A stretch of 64,000 nt of DNA, taken from NCBI RefSeq assembly GCF_000425425.1, contig NZ_AUDK01000015.1, positions 1 through 64,000 of the forward strand, written 5' to 3'. Each line of letters starts with the position of its first letter. The first letter of the stretch is position 1. This DNA is from Flavobacterium daejeonense DSM 17708. GTDB taxonomy: Bacteria > Bacteroidota > Bacteroidia > Flavobacteriales > Flavobacteriaceae. Both the position numbers and the translations under genes were made by a program. The notes under the pieces were generated by a model. It ran no database searches and was not told the origin of the DNA. It worked only from the letters and a program-made list of their open reading frames with translations. Of the stretch, positions 46,870 to 55,875 are shown piece by piece.

Positions 46870-49800
46870 TTAAAATGCAACATTAACTCCCAATGTAAAC
46901 GAACGTGGGCGTGGATAGGAACCATAGTCAAGTCCCGGAGTTGGGTAATCTCCGTTTCTTGATGAATCAGGGTTAACCTCTGGGTCTAAACCATTATAAC
47001 CTGTAATTGTGAACACATTATAAATTGTTCCATAAACTCTCAAATTGTTGAATCCTATTTTTGTTAAAATACTCTCAGGTAAAGAATAACCCAAAGTAAA
47101 AGTGTTAAGTCTCAAGAAAGAACCATCTTCAATAGCATAAGTAGAAGTCATTGTTTTCTCTGCAAATGGGATGAAAGTGGTTGCATTAGCATTTAGAGCA
47201 TCTAAATCTGCAGGCGCAACAACCTCTGTAATTTGTCCATTTATTACATCATAAATCTTATAAGCTCCTGCTAATTCTTGCAATCTGTTTCTAAATAAAC
47301 CAGATTCTTTATTTCCTTGGTAAGCATTTAAATGATTGGCGTTATATATATCATTTCCGTAACTCCAGTTGAAATCAAATCCAAAATCAAAGTTTTTATA
47401 ATTACCGCTCAGATTGAAACCCCCCGTATGTTTAGGATTCATGTTTCCAATTACGGTTAAGTCGTCATCATTAATAATGCCATCATTATTAAGATCTTTA
47501 TATTTTGGAACTCCCGGATAGGCAGTTTGTGAACCAGGTTTGTGGTTTGTAGTTCCATAAACTGTAGAAAGATAACCACTTGCAATATCAGGAACCCCTG
47601 TTTTTAAGGTATAGGTACCTGCTCCAGCAGCATTATAATCAAAATCGCTTGTGGTGTACCAACCATCATAAATCCAACCACGAACTAAACCAACAGGTTT
47701 TCCAACTTCAAAGATATAATCACCCGAAGCAGGTGTATTGTTTATTCCTCCCCAAGCAGAGCTATAGGTTGGATTTACCCCTTCACCTAATTTATCAACG
47801 TTTCCTTTGTTAATGTTGATGTTGATACTTCCGTGTAAATTAAAATCTTTTGTTTTTATTAAATCTCCGTTTAATGAAATTTCAATTCCTTTATTGCTGG
47901 TAGTTCCTAAATTATCATACATGGCAGAAAAACCACTTACTTCAGCAATTGGTCTTAGTAATAACAGGTCCTTTACTGAATTTTTATAAACATCGATCGT
48001 ACCTTTTAATTTGTTATTGAATAGGGCAAAATCAAGACCAATGTTTCGGGTTATTGTCGTTTCCCATTTTAAGTTAGGGTTGTTAAGGGTTGAAGCAGGT
48101 ACATAAGATAATTGTTGTACTTCATTCAAAGAATATCCGGTTAAACCTCCTGATTCCCAGTTCATTTTCCATAATCCGGCATTAATACCATCATTACCTA
48201 CAGATCCGTATGAGGCACGTAATTTAAGACTGCTTACCCAGTTTACGTTTTTCATAAAATCTTCATCAGAAATTCGCCAGCCCACTGCAGCTGCAGGAAA
48301 ATAAGCCCAGCGATTTGTAGGTGCAAATCGGGAAGAACCGTCTGCTCTAAAGGTTGCAGTAAATAAATATTTGTCTAAAAAAGAATAGTTAACGCGGCCA
48401 AAATAGGAATTAGAGCGGTTAGCTGTTCCAATGTTGGAGCTAAAACCTCCATATTTTGTATCAGAGTGGTCATAAGAATCCATATTTGCAAAAGCACGTT
48501 CATCGTTAAATGAAACAGGGAATCTTCTACCGAAAACATAAGTGCTTTCAGAATGAGAGTCGGCAACTTCCATCCCTCCAAGTATAGTTAAAGAATGCTT
48601 ATCACCTAATCCCTGTACTTCATAATTAAGTGTATTGAACCAACGGTAGTTCCATCCTTCAGAAGCATTAATAGACGCATCTCCAGCGAAAGTTTTATTA
48701 CCTTGTGAATCTACATAGCGTTGATATATAGCTCCTTGCCAGATTTTTCTTCTACCCCAGTTAGTAGTTAAACCCAAGCTTGTTTTTGCAGTTAGTCCTT
48801 TTATAATTTCCCAACTAAACGCCGTATTGGCTACTAAATTTCTTGAAATATTAGTGTCTGTGTAATCATTGATTCTTTTTACAGGGCTGTAAATGTCATT
48901 TAATAGTGTTTCGTAATCTCCTAATTGCGTGTTGACAGTTACATCTGATTCTCCCAATATATCATTAGTAGCTATTGGACGAAACCAATAAGCCGAAGTT
49001 AAAAGAGAACCTCCTCCGGAACTTGTTCCTTCATTACCGGTTGTTTGTTCCTGACTATATCTGGTATTAAAAGAAAATGTTACTTTTTCGCCTAATTTTT
49101 GATCTAGTTTAAAGTTAACATTGGATCTTTTATAAGATGAATTTATTTTCATTCCATCTTGATCCAAATGATTTATAGCAAAAACATATTTTGTTTTTTC
49201 ATTTCCGCTAGTGATGTTAAAATCATGATTATGGCTAAAAGAACTCTTGTAAACTTTTTTGCTGAAGTCCTCACTTTTAACGGTTTTATAATAGTCAATA
49301 CCAGCTGTATTGCTACCATTAAATTCATTACCAATTAACCATAATTTCTCCCAAGCATTGGCATAACCGTCTCCAATAGCTTGTGCATAAGCCCAGTTGT
49401 ATTTGATATAATCATAACCATTCATCACAGGTAAGTAGCCAGTTGGAGTATTGAATTGTGTATAACCATCATAGGTTACTTTTGTTTTACCTTCTTTTCC
49501 ACTTTTAGTTGTTACTAAAATTACCCCGTTTGCTCCCTGAGCTCCATAAATAGCTGTAGCAGAAGCGTCTTTTAGTACATCGATACGTTCAATCTGACTT
49601 CCCGGTATATTACTAATAGAAGATACCTGAAATCCATCAACAATGTAAAGAGGTTCGTTACTTTGAGAAATAGAACCTCCACCACGTACACGGATAGAAA
49701 TATTTGCTCCTGGTCTTCCGTCCTGAGCAACTACGTTTACACCAGGAAGTTTACCTTGTAAAGCCTGAGCGACATTAGCAACAGGAGCTCTGGTAACTTC

Positions 49801-50193
49801 TTCACTGGTAACTGAAGCAACTGAACCTGTTAAATCTTTTCTTTTGGCAGTCCCATATCCAATTACTACAATTTCATCTAACTGATTGCTCTCTTCCGTT
49901 AGACTGCTATTGATTGTGGTTTTTCCATTTACAGGAATTTCTATCGTTTTATAACCGATGAAACTGAATTGCAGAGTGGATTTAGCATCAGTTTTGATAG
50001 TATAGTTACCATCAAAATCAGTCGAAGTACCGTTTGTGGTACTTTTTATAAGTACGGAAACCCCCGGTAGAGGGATTCCTGTTTTGGCGTCTTTAATTAC
50101 ACCCTTTACAGTAATTTGTTGTCCAAGAACTGGGAGATAAAATAATAAACCTATTAAAATTAGGTAGTATTTTTTACTAATGTTTGTGTTCAT
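46870..50193 (-). CDS. SusC/RagA TonB-dependent outer-membrane transporter
   Basis: A 1107-residue porin that imports oligosaccharides with energy from TonB. After a signal peptide (about 1-24) comes a carboxypeptidase-like domain (about 27-108). It is followed by the TonB-box region DEIVVIGYGTAKRKDL and a plug domain with VNVVAQDGRPGANISIRVRG in pieces. SQIERIDVLKDASATAIYGA is a SusC hallmark. A 22-stranded barrel completes it, ending SFTLGVNVAF. A pair of palindromic operator-like sites lies 156-220 bases upstream, suggesting local repressor control. susD follows after 18 bases. Confidence 0.95.
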   Translation of the reverse strand: MNTNISKKYYLILIGLLFYLPVLGQQITVKGVIKDAKTGIPLPGVSVLIKSTTNGTSTDFDGNYTIKTDAKSTLQFSFIGYKTIEIPVNGKTTINSSLTEESNQLDEIVVIGYGTAKRKDLTGSVASVTSEEVTRAPVANVAQALQGKLPGVNVVAQDGRPGANISIRVRGGGSISQSNEPLYIVDGFQVSSISNIPGSQIERIDVLKDASATAIYGAQGANGVILVTTKSGKEGKTKVTYDGYTQFNTPTGYLPVMNGYDYIKYNWAYAQAIGDGYANAWEKLWLIGNEFNGSNTAGIDYYKTVKSEDFSKKVYKSSFSHNHDFNITSGNEKTKYVFAINHLDQDGMKINSSYKRSNVNFKLDQKLGEKVTFSFNTRYSQEQTTGNEGTSSGGGSLLTSAYWFRPIATNDILGESDVTVNTQLGDYETLLNDIYSPVKRINDYTDTNISRNLVANTAFSWEIIKGLTAKTSLGLTTNWGRRKIWQGAIYQRYVDSQGNKTFAGDASINASEGWNYRWFNTLNYEVQGLGDKHSLTILGGMEVADSHSESTYVFGRRFPVSFNDERAFANMDSYDHSDTKYGGFSSNIGTANRSNSYFGRVNYSFLDKYLFTATFRADGSSRFAPTNRWAYFPAAAVGWRISDEDFMKNVNWVSSLKLRASYGSVGNDGINAGLWKMNWESGGLTGYSLNEVQQLSYVPASTLNNPNLKWETTITRNIGLDFALFNNKLKGTIDVYKNSVKDLLLLRPIAEVSGFSAMYDNLGTTSNKGIEISLNGDLIKTKDFNLHGSINININKGNVDKLGEGVNPTYSSAWGGINNTPASGDYIFEVGKPVGLVRGWIYDGWYTTSDFDYNAAGAGTYTLKTGVPDIASGYLSTVYGTTNHKPGSQTAYPGVPKYKDLNNDGIINDDDLTVIGNMNPKHTGGFNLSGNYKNFDFGFDFNWSYGNDIYNANHLNAYQGNKESGLFRNRLQELAGAYKIYDVINGQITEVVAPADLDALNANATTFIPFAEKTMTSTYAIEDGSFLRLNTFTLGYSLPESILTKIGFNNLRVYGTIYNVFTITGYNGLDPEVNPDSSRNGDYPTPGLDYGSYPRPRSFTLGVNVAF

Positions 50194-50348
50194 ATTTGTT
50201 GTTTGTTGGTTAAAAATAATAGTTTGTTTAGTTAATAAATTAGTATTAACAGGTGTTGTGTAGCTTCATACTTTTTTAAATTATAGATTAATAAAAAATT
50301 GTTAATAAAAATGGAATATTTAATTTGTAATAATGTTTTTTGAGAAAT

Positions 50349-50360
50349 GTAATCGATTAC
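50349..50360. promoter_or_regulatory. Operator-like palindrome 1 upstream of susC
   Basis: GTAATCGATTAC, a perfect palindrome of the LacI-family operator type. A second identical copy starts 53 bases away, about five helical turns, which suits a looping or cooperative dimer. Confidence 0.6.
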
Positions 50361-50401
50361 TCTGTACTTTAAAATTTTTACTAAAATAACAAAAAAAGAT
50401 A

Positions 50402-50413
50402 GTAATCGATTAC
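50402..50413. promoter_or_regulatory. Operator-like palindrome 2 upstream of susC
   Basis: Second copy of GTAATCGATTAC; with flanks it extends to AGTAATCGATTACT. The regulator gene is not in the window. Confidence 0.6.
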
Positions 50414-50623
50414 TAAATGTAAAATTTTAAAAAAAAACAATAAATTAAAGTTATTTGTGTTTTTATTGTGTTGTTTTTTTGTTAATTCCTATTTTACTTA
50501 AATAAATGTTAAATGTTTACCGTAGGTATTGGTTAAATAGTTTACGAAAATATAGTTGGAATTTTAGAAAATGATATATTGGCTTTGTTAAATAGGGTAT
50601 TAATTCTTTAGGGACCATAGAAA

Positions 50624-50660
50624 AAAATCACCTAAGGGTAAACAGATACCTAGGTGATTT
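50624..50660 (-). terminator. Terminator of the acid-sugar operon
   Basis: AATCACCTA and TAGGTGATT arms with an inner GG/CC pair and a loop. On the minus strand it is followed by T residues. It lies just downstream of the BASS transporter gene. Confidence 0.75.
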
Positions 50661-50688
50661 ATTAATATGATCCTATTGTTAGAATGAT

Positions 50689-51957
50689 TTATTCTTTTTC
50701 TTCCTTTTCAGCTTTTTTTCGCCAATAGTTGGCTAATAATGAACCGGAAACATTCATCCACGGACTAAATACTGCCGAAGCTAAACCTACAGTAGCCAGT
50801 TTTCCCATGGAGCCGGCCAGTCCGGAAGCCATTCCGCCGTTTTGCAAGCCTACTTCGAAGGCAATGGTACGGCTGCTGCTTTTGTCTAAACCGCAAATGC
50901 GACTCAGGTAATAGCCAAAGAAATAACCTGCTCCGTTGTGAAGAATAGCTACTAAGAAAAGAATAAATCCAATTTGGATGAGATTATCTCTTCCGGCAGC
51001 GGTAGTCACCAGTGTAAAATAGATAATTCCAAACATGGAAAAATAAGGCATCAGACCGTCAATTTTTGGATAGGCTTTGTATGCCAGATGATACATTTTA
51101 CCAACTAAAAATGCACCGGCTATAAAAGCACTAATTTCAATCAGATGGGCAATAGTACTGGTTGTTTCATAGTTAAAAGAAGAGTTGAAAAACAAAAGTA
51201 TTACTAACCAAATGGCAGCGATACTGCTTAAAATATCAATTTGTTTGCGTGCAGTAGTGCCATAATTTTTTAAAATATCATGAATCATCGCTGCCGAAAG
51301 CGGAATCAAAACAATCTTGATAATTTCCATCATCATATTGAAAAATTTCACATCTACCATAGTTCCGGCAAAAATTTTCATCAAAAATGGCGTCATAATT
51401 GGCGCTGCCAAGGTAGAAATAGCGGTTACCGTTACCGATAAAACCAAATTTCCTTTGGCAATATAGGTCATTACATTTGAAGCCAAACCACTGCTGCAGG
51501 AACCAATTAGGATGATTCCCGCTGCAATTTCCGGTTCAAAATGAAAGGTTTTTGCCAAAATAAAACCCGTAATCGGCATGATGGTAAAATGTCCCAATAA
51601 ACCTATCAAAACTCCTTTTCCCGATTTACGAATGCCGGTAAAATCTTCAATGCTCATTTGGGTTCCCATGCCAAACATCACCAGTTGGATGATGATTAAA
51701 ATGAGCCATTTGTTGCGTAAATCGACTTCTCCGATATGCAGAAATGTTTGCGGGTAAATCAAACCGGCACAAACTGCGGTAATAATCCAGCAGGTGTACT
51801 GGTAACCACTCAACAATTTGCTGTGTCCAATTCCGATGGCTAAACTAGAAAAAGCAGTGATTAAACTAATTTTCCAGAGGTTGTCAATTTGTGAAAACCA
51901 ACCAATTGCTGCCAGAATAAATAGGAGAGGACTAATCCAAAGGAAGAATTTACGCAT
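50689..51957 (-). CDS. BASS-family (bile acid:sodium symporter-like) transporter
   Basis: A 422-residue inner-membrane protein with about 12 hydrophobic helices, the first four of them ahead of the core. The BASS-like core shows FGMGTQMSIEDF, the glycine-rich GSCSSGLASNVMTYIAKGN and ALEVGLQNGGMASGLA-type sequence (here AFEVGLQNGGMASG). Members carry organic acids with sodium. As last gene of the operon with the kinase and RuBisCO-like protein, it is a candidate importer of their acid-sugar substrate. Confidence 0.85.
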   Translation of the reverse strand: MRKFFLWISPLLFILAAIGWFSQIDNLWKISLITAFSSLAIGIGHSKLLSGYQYTCWIITAVCAGLIYPQTFLHIGEVDLRNKWLILIIIQLVMFGMGTQMSIEDFTGIRKSGKGVLIGLLGHFTIMPITGFILAKTFHFEPEIAAGIILIGSCSSGLASNVMTYIAKGNLVLSVTVTAISTLAAPIMTPFLMKIFAGTMVDVKFFNMMMEIIKIVLIPLSAAMIHDILKNYGTTARKQIDILSSIAAIWLVILLFFNSSFNYETTSTIAHLIEISAFIAGAFLVGKMYHLAYKAYPKIDGLMPYFSMFGIIYFTLVTTAAGRDNLIQIGFILFLVAILHNGAGYFFGYYLSRICGLDKSSSRTIAFEVGLQNGGMASGLAGSMGKLATVGLASAVFSPWMNVSGSLLANYWRKKAEKEEKE

Positions 51958-51967
51958 AAGATTTTTA

Positions 51968-52630
51968 TTAGAAATAGATTTCGGCTAATTTTTTCATGGC
52001 AATCGCCGGACTGGCTAAGATTGGAACTACTTTTTCCGCTTCGCTTAATCCGTCCACTACACGAGCCATAGAGGCCTGAGCCAAGACAATTACGCCCACT
52101 TCCTGCATTAATTCTTTTAAGGTTTTGGCAACCATTTCGTCATGTTTGGCCGCATCGCCGCTCATTAAGGCTTCAAAAGCTCCCTCGCATAATTTAGATG
52201 TAATATTTACGTCTTTTCCTGCTGCTAAGGCTCTTCTTCGTACCAAATCAGAGGTTGGTTCTAAAGTAGTTGGCAAGGTCGCAATTACGCCAATTTTATT
52301 ACTAATTTGGACAGCTTCGTCTGCCATAGCCTGATCCACACGTACCACCGGAACCGAGCTTAAAGTTGCAGCTGTTTCGATCGCGACACCAATAGAAGAA
52401 CAGGTTACCAAAATCACGTCGGCACCGGCTTCTTCGGCAGCTTTTACATGATTGACCACTCGGGCAGCCGTGTTAGGCATTAATTTTCCTTTTTTGATAA
52501 CATCTTTAATCAAACTGTCATCTACAATATTGAAGGTTTCTACACCACTTAAGTGTTCCGCTGTTAATTGTTGGAATAAGGGAACTAATGTCGCTGAAGT
52601 ATGTACGAATCCTAATGTTTTTGCTTTCAT
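51968..52630 (-). CDS. Asp/Glu/hydantoin racemase-superfamily protein with one catalytic Cys
   Basis: A 220-residue protein of the Asp/Glu racemase fold. The first catalytic Cys is present at 77 in VILVTCSSIG. The second Cys, expected near 184-187, is replaced in IVLAQASMARV. True two-base racemases need both, so this is probably not a simple racemase. A decarboxylase- or isomerase-like use of the fold is possible. It lies between the BASS transporter (10 bases) and the acid-sugar kinase (15 bases), and so probably acts in the same pathway. Confidence 0.8.
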   Translation of the reverse strand: MKAKTLGFVHTSATLVPLFQQLTAEHLSGVETFNIVDDSLIKDVIKKGKLMPNTAARVVNHVKAAEEAGADVILVTCSSIGVAIETAATLSSVPVVRVDQAMADEAVQISNKIGVIATLPTTLEPTSDLVRRRALAAGKDVNITSKLCEGAFEALMSGDAAKHDEMVAKTLKELMQEVGVIVLAQASMARVVDGLSEAEKVVPILASPAIAMKKLAEIYF

Positions 52631-52645
52631 GTTTTTTTTTATGTA

Positions 52646-54031
52646 TTATAATTTTTCTCCTTGTTGTACTTTGATAAAATAATCAGGCGTACCTACCTGA
52701 CCTCCTTTAAAATTAAGTTCTAAACCGTTTACTTTTTCATCTTCAGAAATGGCTTTGCAAAGCGGAGCACCTGGTGCCAGTGGTGCAATCATTTCCAAAG
52801 CAAAAATGCCTAATTCAGAAGCGGCATAACTGGAAGTATCGCCTCCGGCAAAAAGGATGCGTTGTATTTTTACCGATTGTAAAGTCGTTTTGATAATTTG
52901 TCCCAAAACCCTTCCGTAAATTTTACTGCTTTGTTTTTGGACTTCTTTTGCCGTTAAACCGCTGTGTTTTAAATAAGCTTCGGTTTCGGCAATTCTGGAA
53001 TCATTTGAACCAATACTGGTATGCAAAACGATATTTTTTCCGGCTTTTAAGAGTTCGGTGATTTTTTCGGCTACTTCGGCAATGCTTTGTTCCTGATGGT
53101 CGTGATGCATGACTTTAGAAGCTAATGCTACGCTTTCAAAACCATTTGTCGTTGCAAATTCAATTTGCCCTGCGGTAACCGGCGAACAGCTTCCTGATAC
53201 TACTAATAACGGACTTGCTGCTCCGGGGTTTTTGAATTCGAAGCTATTTTGAATGATTTTGTCGGCATTCCATGCCAGTCCTAAAGCCATTTCGATTCCG
53301 GAAGAACCCACCGTAAAAAGTGTTTTTTCTTTTCCTTTTTGGTGCAAAACCGTTCCGATGGTTTTTAAATGTTCCTGATTCAGTCCGTCCAAAAACAGAA
53401 TTTGGACATGTTCTTTTGCCTGAATTTCATCTAAAACAGCATCTGAACCTTTTTCAATAGTCGTAATATTGATTAAATCAATACTTTTTGTTGTTTGCTG
53501 TGCCAAATGCAATCTCAAATCGGCTTCATGAGCCGGAGTTACCGGATGCTTGCTCATGGACGGATGACGGTCAATGCGGTGGATTTCGCCGTTTCCGCTG
53601 GTACCCATTTTGGCAAATAAATTTCCAAAAGCACAATAACGTCCTAAATGTGGAGCAGCTGGTGAAACGAAAGTTGTTTTTTGATTGAAAACTTCGCTGC
53701 CAATTTCTATGGCTTTACCAATGTTTCCCACATGTGGCGCCGAATCGAATGTCGAACAAACTTTATAGTGTACCTGCTCGGCATTGAAATCTCTTAAGGT
53801 TTCAAAGGCAGGGAATAACTCTTCTTCCATTTCTTTGGGAGCCATCGAACGGCTTTTTCCCGCCAATCCAATAGCCTGAACCCCGGGAAAAAAATCCAAA
53901 TCTTTATGCAACGGCGGACGAAGAAAAAGAACCGTTTTAATTCCGGCCAAAGTCAGAAATTCCAAGGCATCGGTGGAGCCTGTAAAATCATCTCCATAGT
54001 ATGCTAATAATAGGGGATGTGCTTTGTTCAT
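52646..54031 (-). CDS. Four-carbon acid sugar kinase family protein (DUF1537)
   Basis: A 461-residue sugar-acid kinase. The N-terminal YYGDDFTGSTDALEFL (11-26) is the acid-sugar-binding block. The C-terminal nucleotide-binding domain has VVSGSCSPVTAGQI, LFAGGDTSSYAASELGI and APLAPGAPLC. Known relatives phosphorylate threonate, erythronate or 3-oxo-isoapionate (OiaK). The RuBisCO-like gene immediately upstream, overlapping by one base, favours the last of these, because OiaK and OiaX-type enzymes act in series. Confidence 0.87.
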   Translation of the reverse strand: MNKAHPLLLAYYGDDFTGSTDALEFLTLAGIKTVLFLRPPLHKDLDFFPGVQAIGLAGKSRSMAPKEMEEELFPAFETLRDFNAEQVHYKVCSTFDSAPHVGNIGKAIEIGSEVFNQKTTFVSPAAPHLGRYCAFGNLFAKMGTSGNGEIHRIDRHPSMSKHPVTPAHEADLRLHLAQQTTKSIDLINITTIEKGSDAVLDEIQAKEHVQILFLDGLNQEHLKTIGTVLHQKGKEKTLFTVGSSGIEMALGLAWNADKIIQNSFEFKNPGAASPLLVVSGSCSPVTAGQIEFATTNGFESVALASKVMHHDHQEQSIAEVAEKITELLKAGKNIVLHTSIGSNDSRIAETEAYLKHSGLTAKEVQKQSSKIYGRVLGQIIKTTLQSVKIQRILFAGGDTSSYAASELGIFALEMIAPLAPGAPLCKAISEDEKVNGLELNFKGGQVGTPDYFIKVQQGEKL

Positions 54032-55272
54032 TATTTTGAGAATTTTTTTACTGATGCTGCAAATTCAGGATACTGCAAAGCGGCTTTTTCAACAGATAAT
54101 CCGTCAACAGCTGCTTTCCAGGCTTGTTGTAAGGCGTTAACACCCGCAGTGGCTCCCATTGGATGGGCTAAAATTCCACCTCCGGCCATGTATAATAAGT
54201 CGGTGGTTTGGGTTCTTCTGTAAGTTTCAGGTGCTTGTCCGCCCCATTGTCCCGAAGAAACTACCGGCAAAGGATTGTTGCCACACACAAATGGTTTTAA
54301 ACAGGATTGTATCGATTTTACAACCGAATCGTCCGATTCCCAAAACTTATTCTGAATTCCGTTTACGTGCATTTGATCTACACCGGCTAAACGCCAAATT
54401 TTTTGGTAAGCCGGAAATTCAATTCCTAATAACGGATGGCGGTTCAACATACCCCAACCGTTTCTATGACCGTGAATAACCAATTCACCCTGATCACATA
54501 TTTTTTTTGTACCGCTCAATCCAACACTGTTAATGCTAATCATGGCACAAGTTCCTTCGTTTTTTTGAATATGCTCGTATTTGCGTTGCATCGCATCAAT
54601 TTCGTCACTGATGTTGAATGCATACATTACTTTTTTGCCGGTTTTGTGGGCATGTTCGTTAATTACTTTCATAATAACGTTTACACGGTCTTCAAAAAGA
54701 GAGTTAGCTGTAGTTCCCATTAACTCATCATCCTTGATAAAATCGATTCCTGCATCGATTAAGGTTTTAACCAAAGCGGCAGTTTCTTCAGGACTCATCC
54801 CCACGCTTGGCTTGATAATGGTTCCAATCATCGGTCTGTCGTCTACGCCACAAGAAGCTTTAGAACCTTTGATTCCAAATTGCGGTCCGCGGAAATGATT
54901 TTTAAACGAATCCGGAACTTCAAAATCCATTAATTTCAATCCGGTAAACTGACTGATTTCGTATAAATTACCCTGTAAAGTACTAATTAAAACCGGCAGA
55001 TTGTAGCCAAAATTTTCGATGGACCAACTTACCTGAACCTTGGCTCTTTGGTATTTTTTACCCGAAATTGCATTACCCGGAATCGAAGGTTCGTCAACCA
55101 AATTCAGTTTTTCAATATGTTCTACACGGGCAGCAAAACGCTGTTTGAGTTCGGCAGTTTCTCCAGGAACGGATACAAAAGTCCCTGAGGATTGTTCGCC
55201 GGCCAAAACCGCAGCAGCCTGTTCCACTTCATAAGGTGTTTCGATATAATATTCTGCAAAAATTCGTTCCAT
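54031..55272 (-). CDS. RuBisCO-like protein (form IV), possible 3-oxo-isoapionate-4-phosphate enzyme
   Basis: A 413-residue RuBisCO large-subunit homologue. Lys154 in GTIIKPSVG matches an active-site Lys. The carbamylated Lys and metal ligands are conserved as KDDE at 180-183. VIHGHRNGWG and a loop-6-like GIQNKFWE are also present. True CO2 fixation is not implied, because no small subunit or phosphoribulokinase is seen. In D-apiose/apionate catabolism an RLP (OiaX) splits a phosphorylated oxo-acid after the DUF1537 kinase. The same pair is found here, so that role is likely but not proven. It is the first gene of the operon. Confidence 0.87.
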   Translation of the reverse strand: MERIFAEYYIETPYEVEQAAAVLAGEQSSGTFVSVPGETAELKQRFAARVEHIEKLNLVDEPSIPGNAISGKKYQRAKVQVSWSIENFGYNLPVLISTLQGNLYEISQFTGLKLMDFEVPDSFKNHFRGPQFGIKGSKASCGVDDRPMIGTIIKPSVGMSPEETAALVKTLIDAGIDFIKDDELMGTTANSLFEDRVNVIMKVINEHAHKTGKKVMYAFNISDEIDAMQRKYEHIQKNEGTCAMISINSVGLSGTKKICDQGELVIHGHRNGWGMLNRHPLLGIEFPAYQKIWRLAGVDQMHVNGIQNKFWESDDSVVKSIQSCLKPFVCGNNPLPVVSSGQWGGQAPETYRRTQTTDLLYMAGGGILAHPMGATAGVNALQQAWKAAVDGLSVEKAALQYPEFAASVKKFSK

Positions 55273-55354
55273 TTCTTTTATTACGCTACTTGTTATTGTT
55301 TTTGTATTCTTGTAAAATTAAGACTTAAAATCACAATTACAAACGAAAAACAGA

Positions 55355-55386
55355 TTTTTCGAAAAAAATAAATAATTTTCGAAAAT
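55355..55386. promoter_or_regulatory. Tandem TTTTCGAAAA palindromes, candidate operator
   Basis: TTTTTCGAAAAA (55355-55366) and ATTTTCGAAAAT (55375-55386) are perfect 12-base palindromes with centres 20 bases apart, about two helical turns. They lie 83-114 bases upstream of the RuBisCO-like start. The regulator is unknown. Confidence 0.5.
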
Positions 55387-55463
55387 AAAAGCAAATAAAA
55401 AACAAATCAGCACGATTAGTTTATTGCCGGAGGAATTTATTATTCATTGGGTTAAATCAGTAA

Positions 55464-55612
55464 TGCCATCACTTCGAGTGTTTATGGAGCGTAACGGAAT
55501 AAAAAATGTCCCGATAGCTATCGGGACGAGAAGTTTTGTTTGTAGAATGGTTCTCGATACTTCAAACCAATTTTCTGTCGCAAATTGGTTTTCAACTCGA
55601 ACAGACGCAAAT
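55464..55612. repeat. REP/BIME-like element
   Basis: Contains GTCCCGATAGCTATCGGGAC (55508-55527) and a 10-base-stem hairpin AAACCAATTT / AAATTGGTTT (55564-55591). It also has the phrases CACTTCGAGTG and GGTTCTCGATAC that recur in dispersed flavobacterial repeats. Confidence 0.65.
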
Positions 55613-55659
55613 TGAACATCAAAAATGAATTTTCCTTTATTGTTCTGCCTTTTTACTCT

Positions 55660-55872
55660 TTATTCCTCATCATTGACATATTCTAAGATATCGCCAGGCT
55701 GACAGTCTAAGGCTTTACAGATGGCTTCGAGTGTACTGAAACGGATGGCTTTGGCTTTTCCGGTTTTAAGAATAGAAAGATTGGATAAGGTCAAATCTAC
55801 TTTTTCAGAAAGTTCGTTCAGGGACATTTTTCGCTTAGCCATCATCACGTCAAGGTTTACAATAATAGGCAT
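55660..55872 (-). CDS. Small helix-turn-helix regulator (Cro/CI type)
   Basis: A 70-residue single-domain HTH protein. MSLNELSEKVDLTLSNLSILKTGKAKAIRFSTL in pieces is the XRE-type HTH, and ICKALDCQPGDILEY is the usual ending of YozG-like regulators. It lies four bases after the DUF2975 gene, a common pairing in which both proteins belong to one transcript and the regulator may control its own operon. Confidence 0.88.
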   Translation of the reverse strand: MPIIVNLDVMMAKRKMSLNELSEKVDLTLSNLSILKTGKAKAIRFSTLEAICKALDCQPGDILEYVNDEE

Positions 55873-55875
55873 GGC

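Larger units (their letters stand above)
50194..50688. other. Upstream region of susC
   Basis: This 495-base A/T-rich region contains two identical 12-base palindromes (50349-50360 and 50402-50413) and the terminator of the acid-sugar operon (50624-50660). No further ORF or promoter with both elements was found. Confidence 0.6.
55273..55659. other. Upstream region of the RuBisCO-like operon, with a repeat element
   Basis: This 387-base region contains two TTTTCGAAAA palindromes close to the operon (55355-55386) and a dispersed-repeat block (55464-55612) nearer to the HTH gene. The ORF at 55424-55615 runs through the repeat and is not credible. Confidence 0.55.

Noticed and set aside
54031..55272. 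A CO2-fixing RuBisCO
   Set aside because: No small subunit or phosphoribulokinase is present, and the protein sits with an acid-sugar kinase, so a form IV RuBisCO-like protein is the better call.
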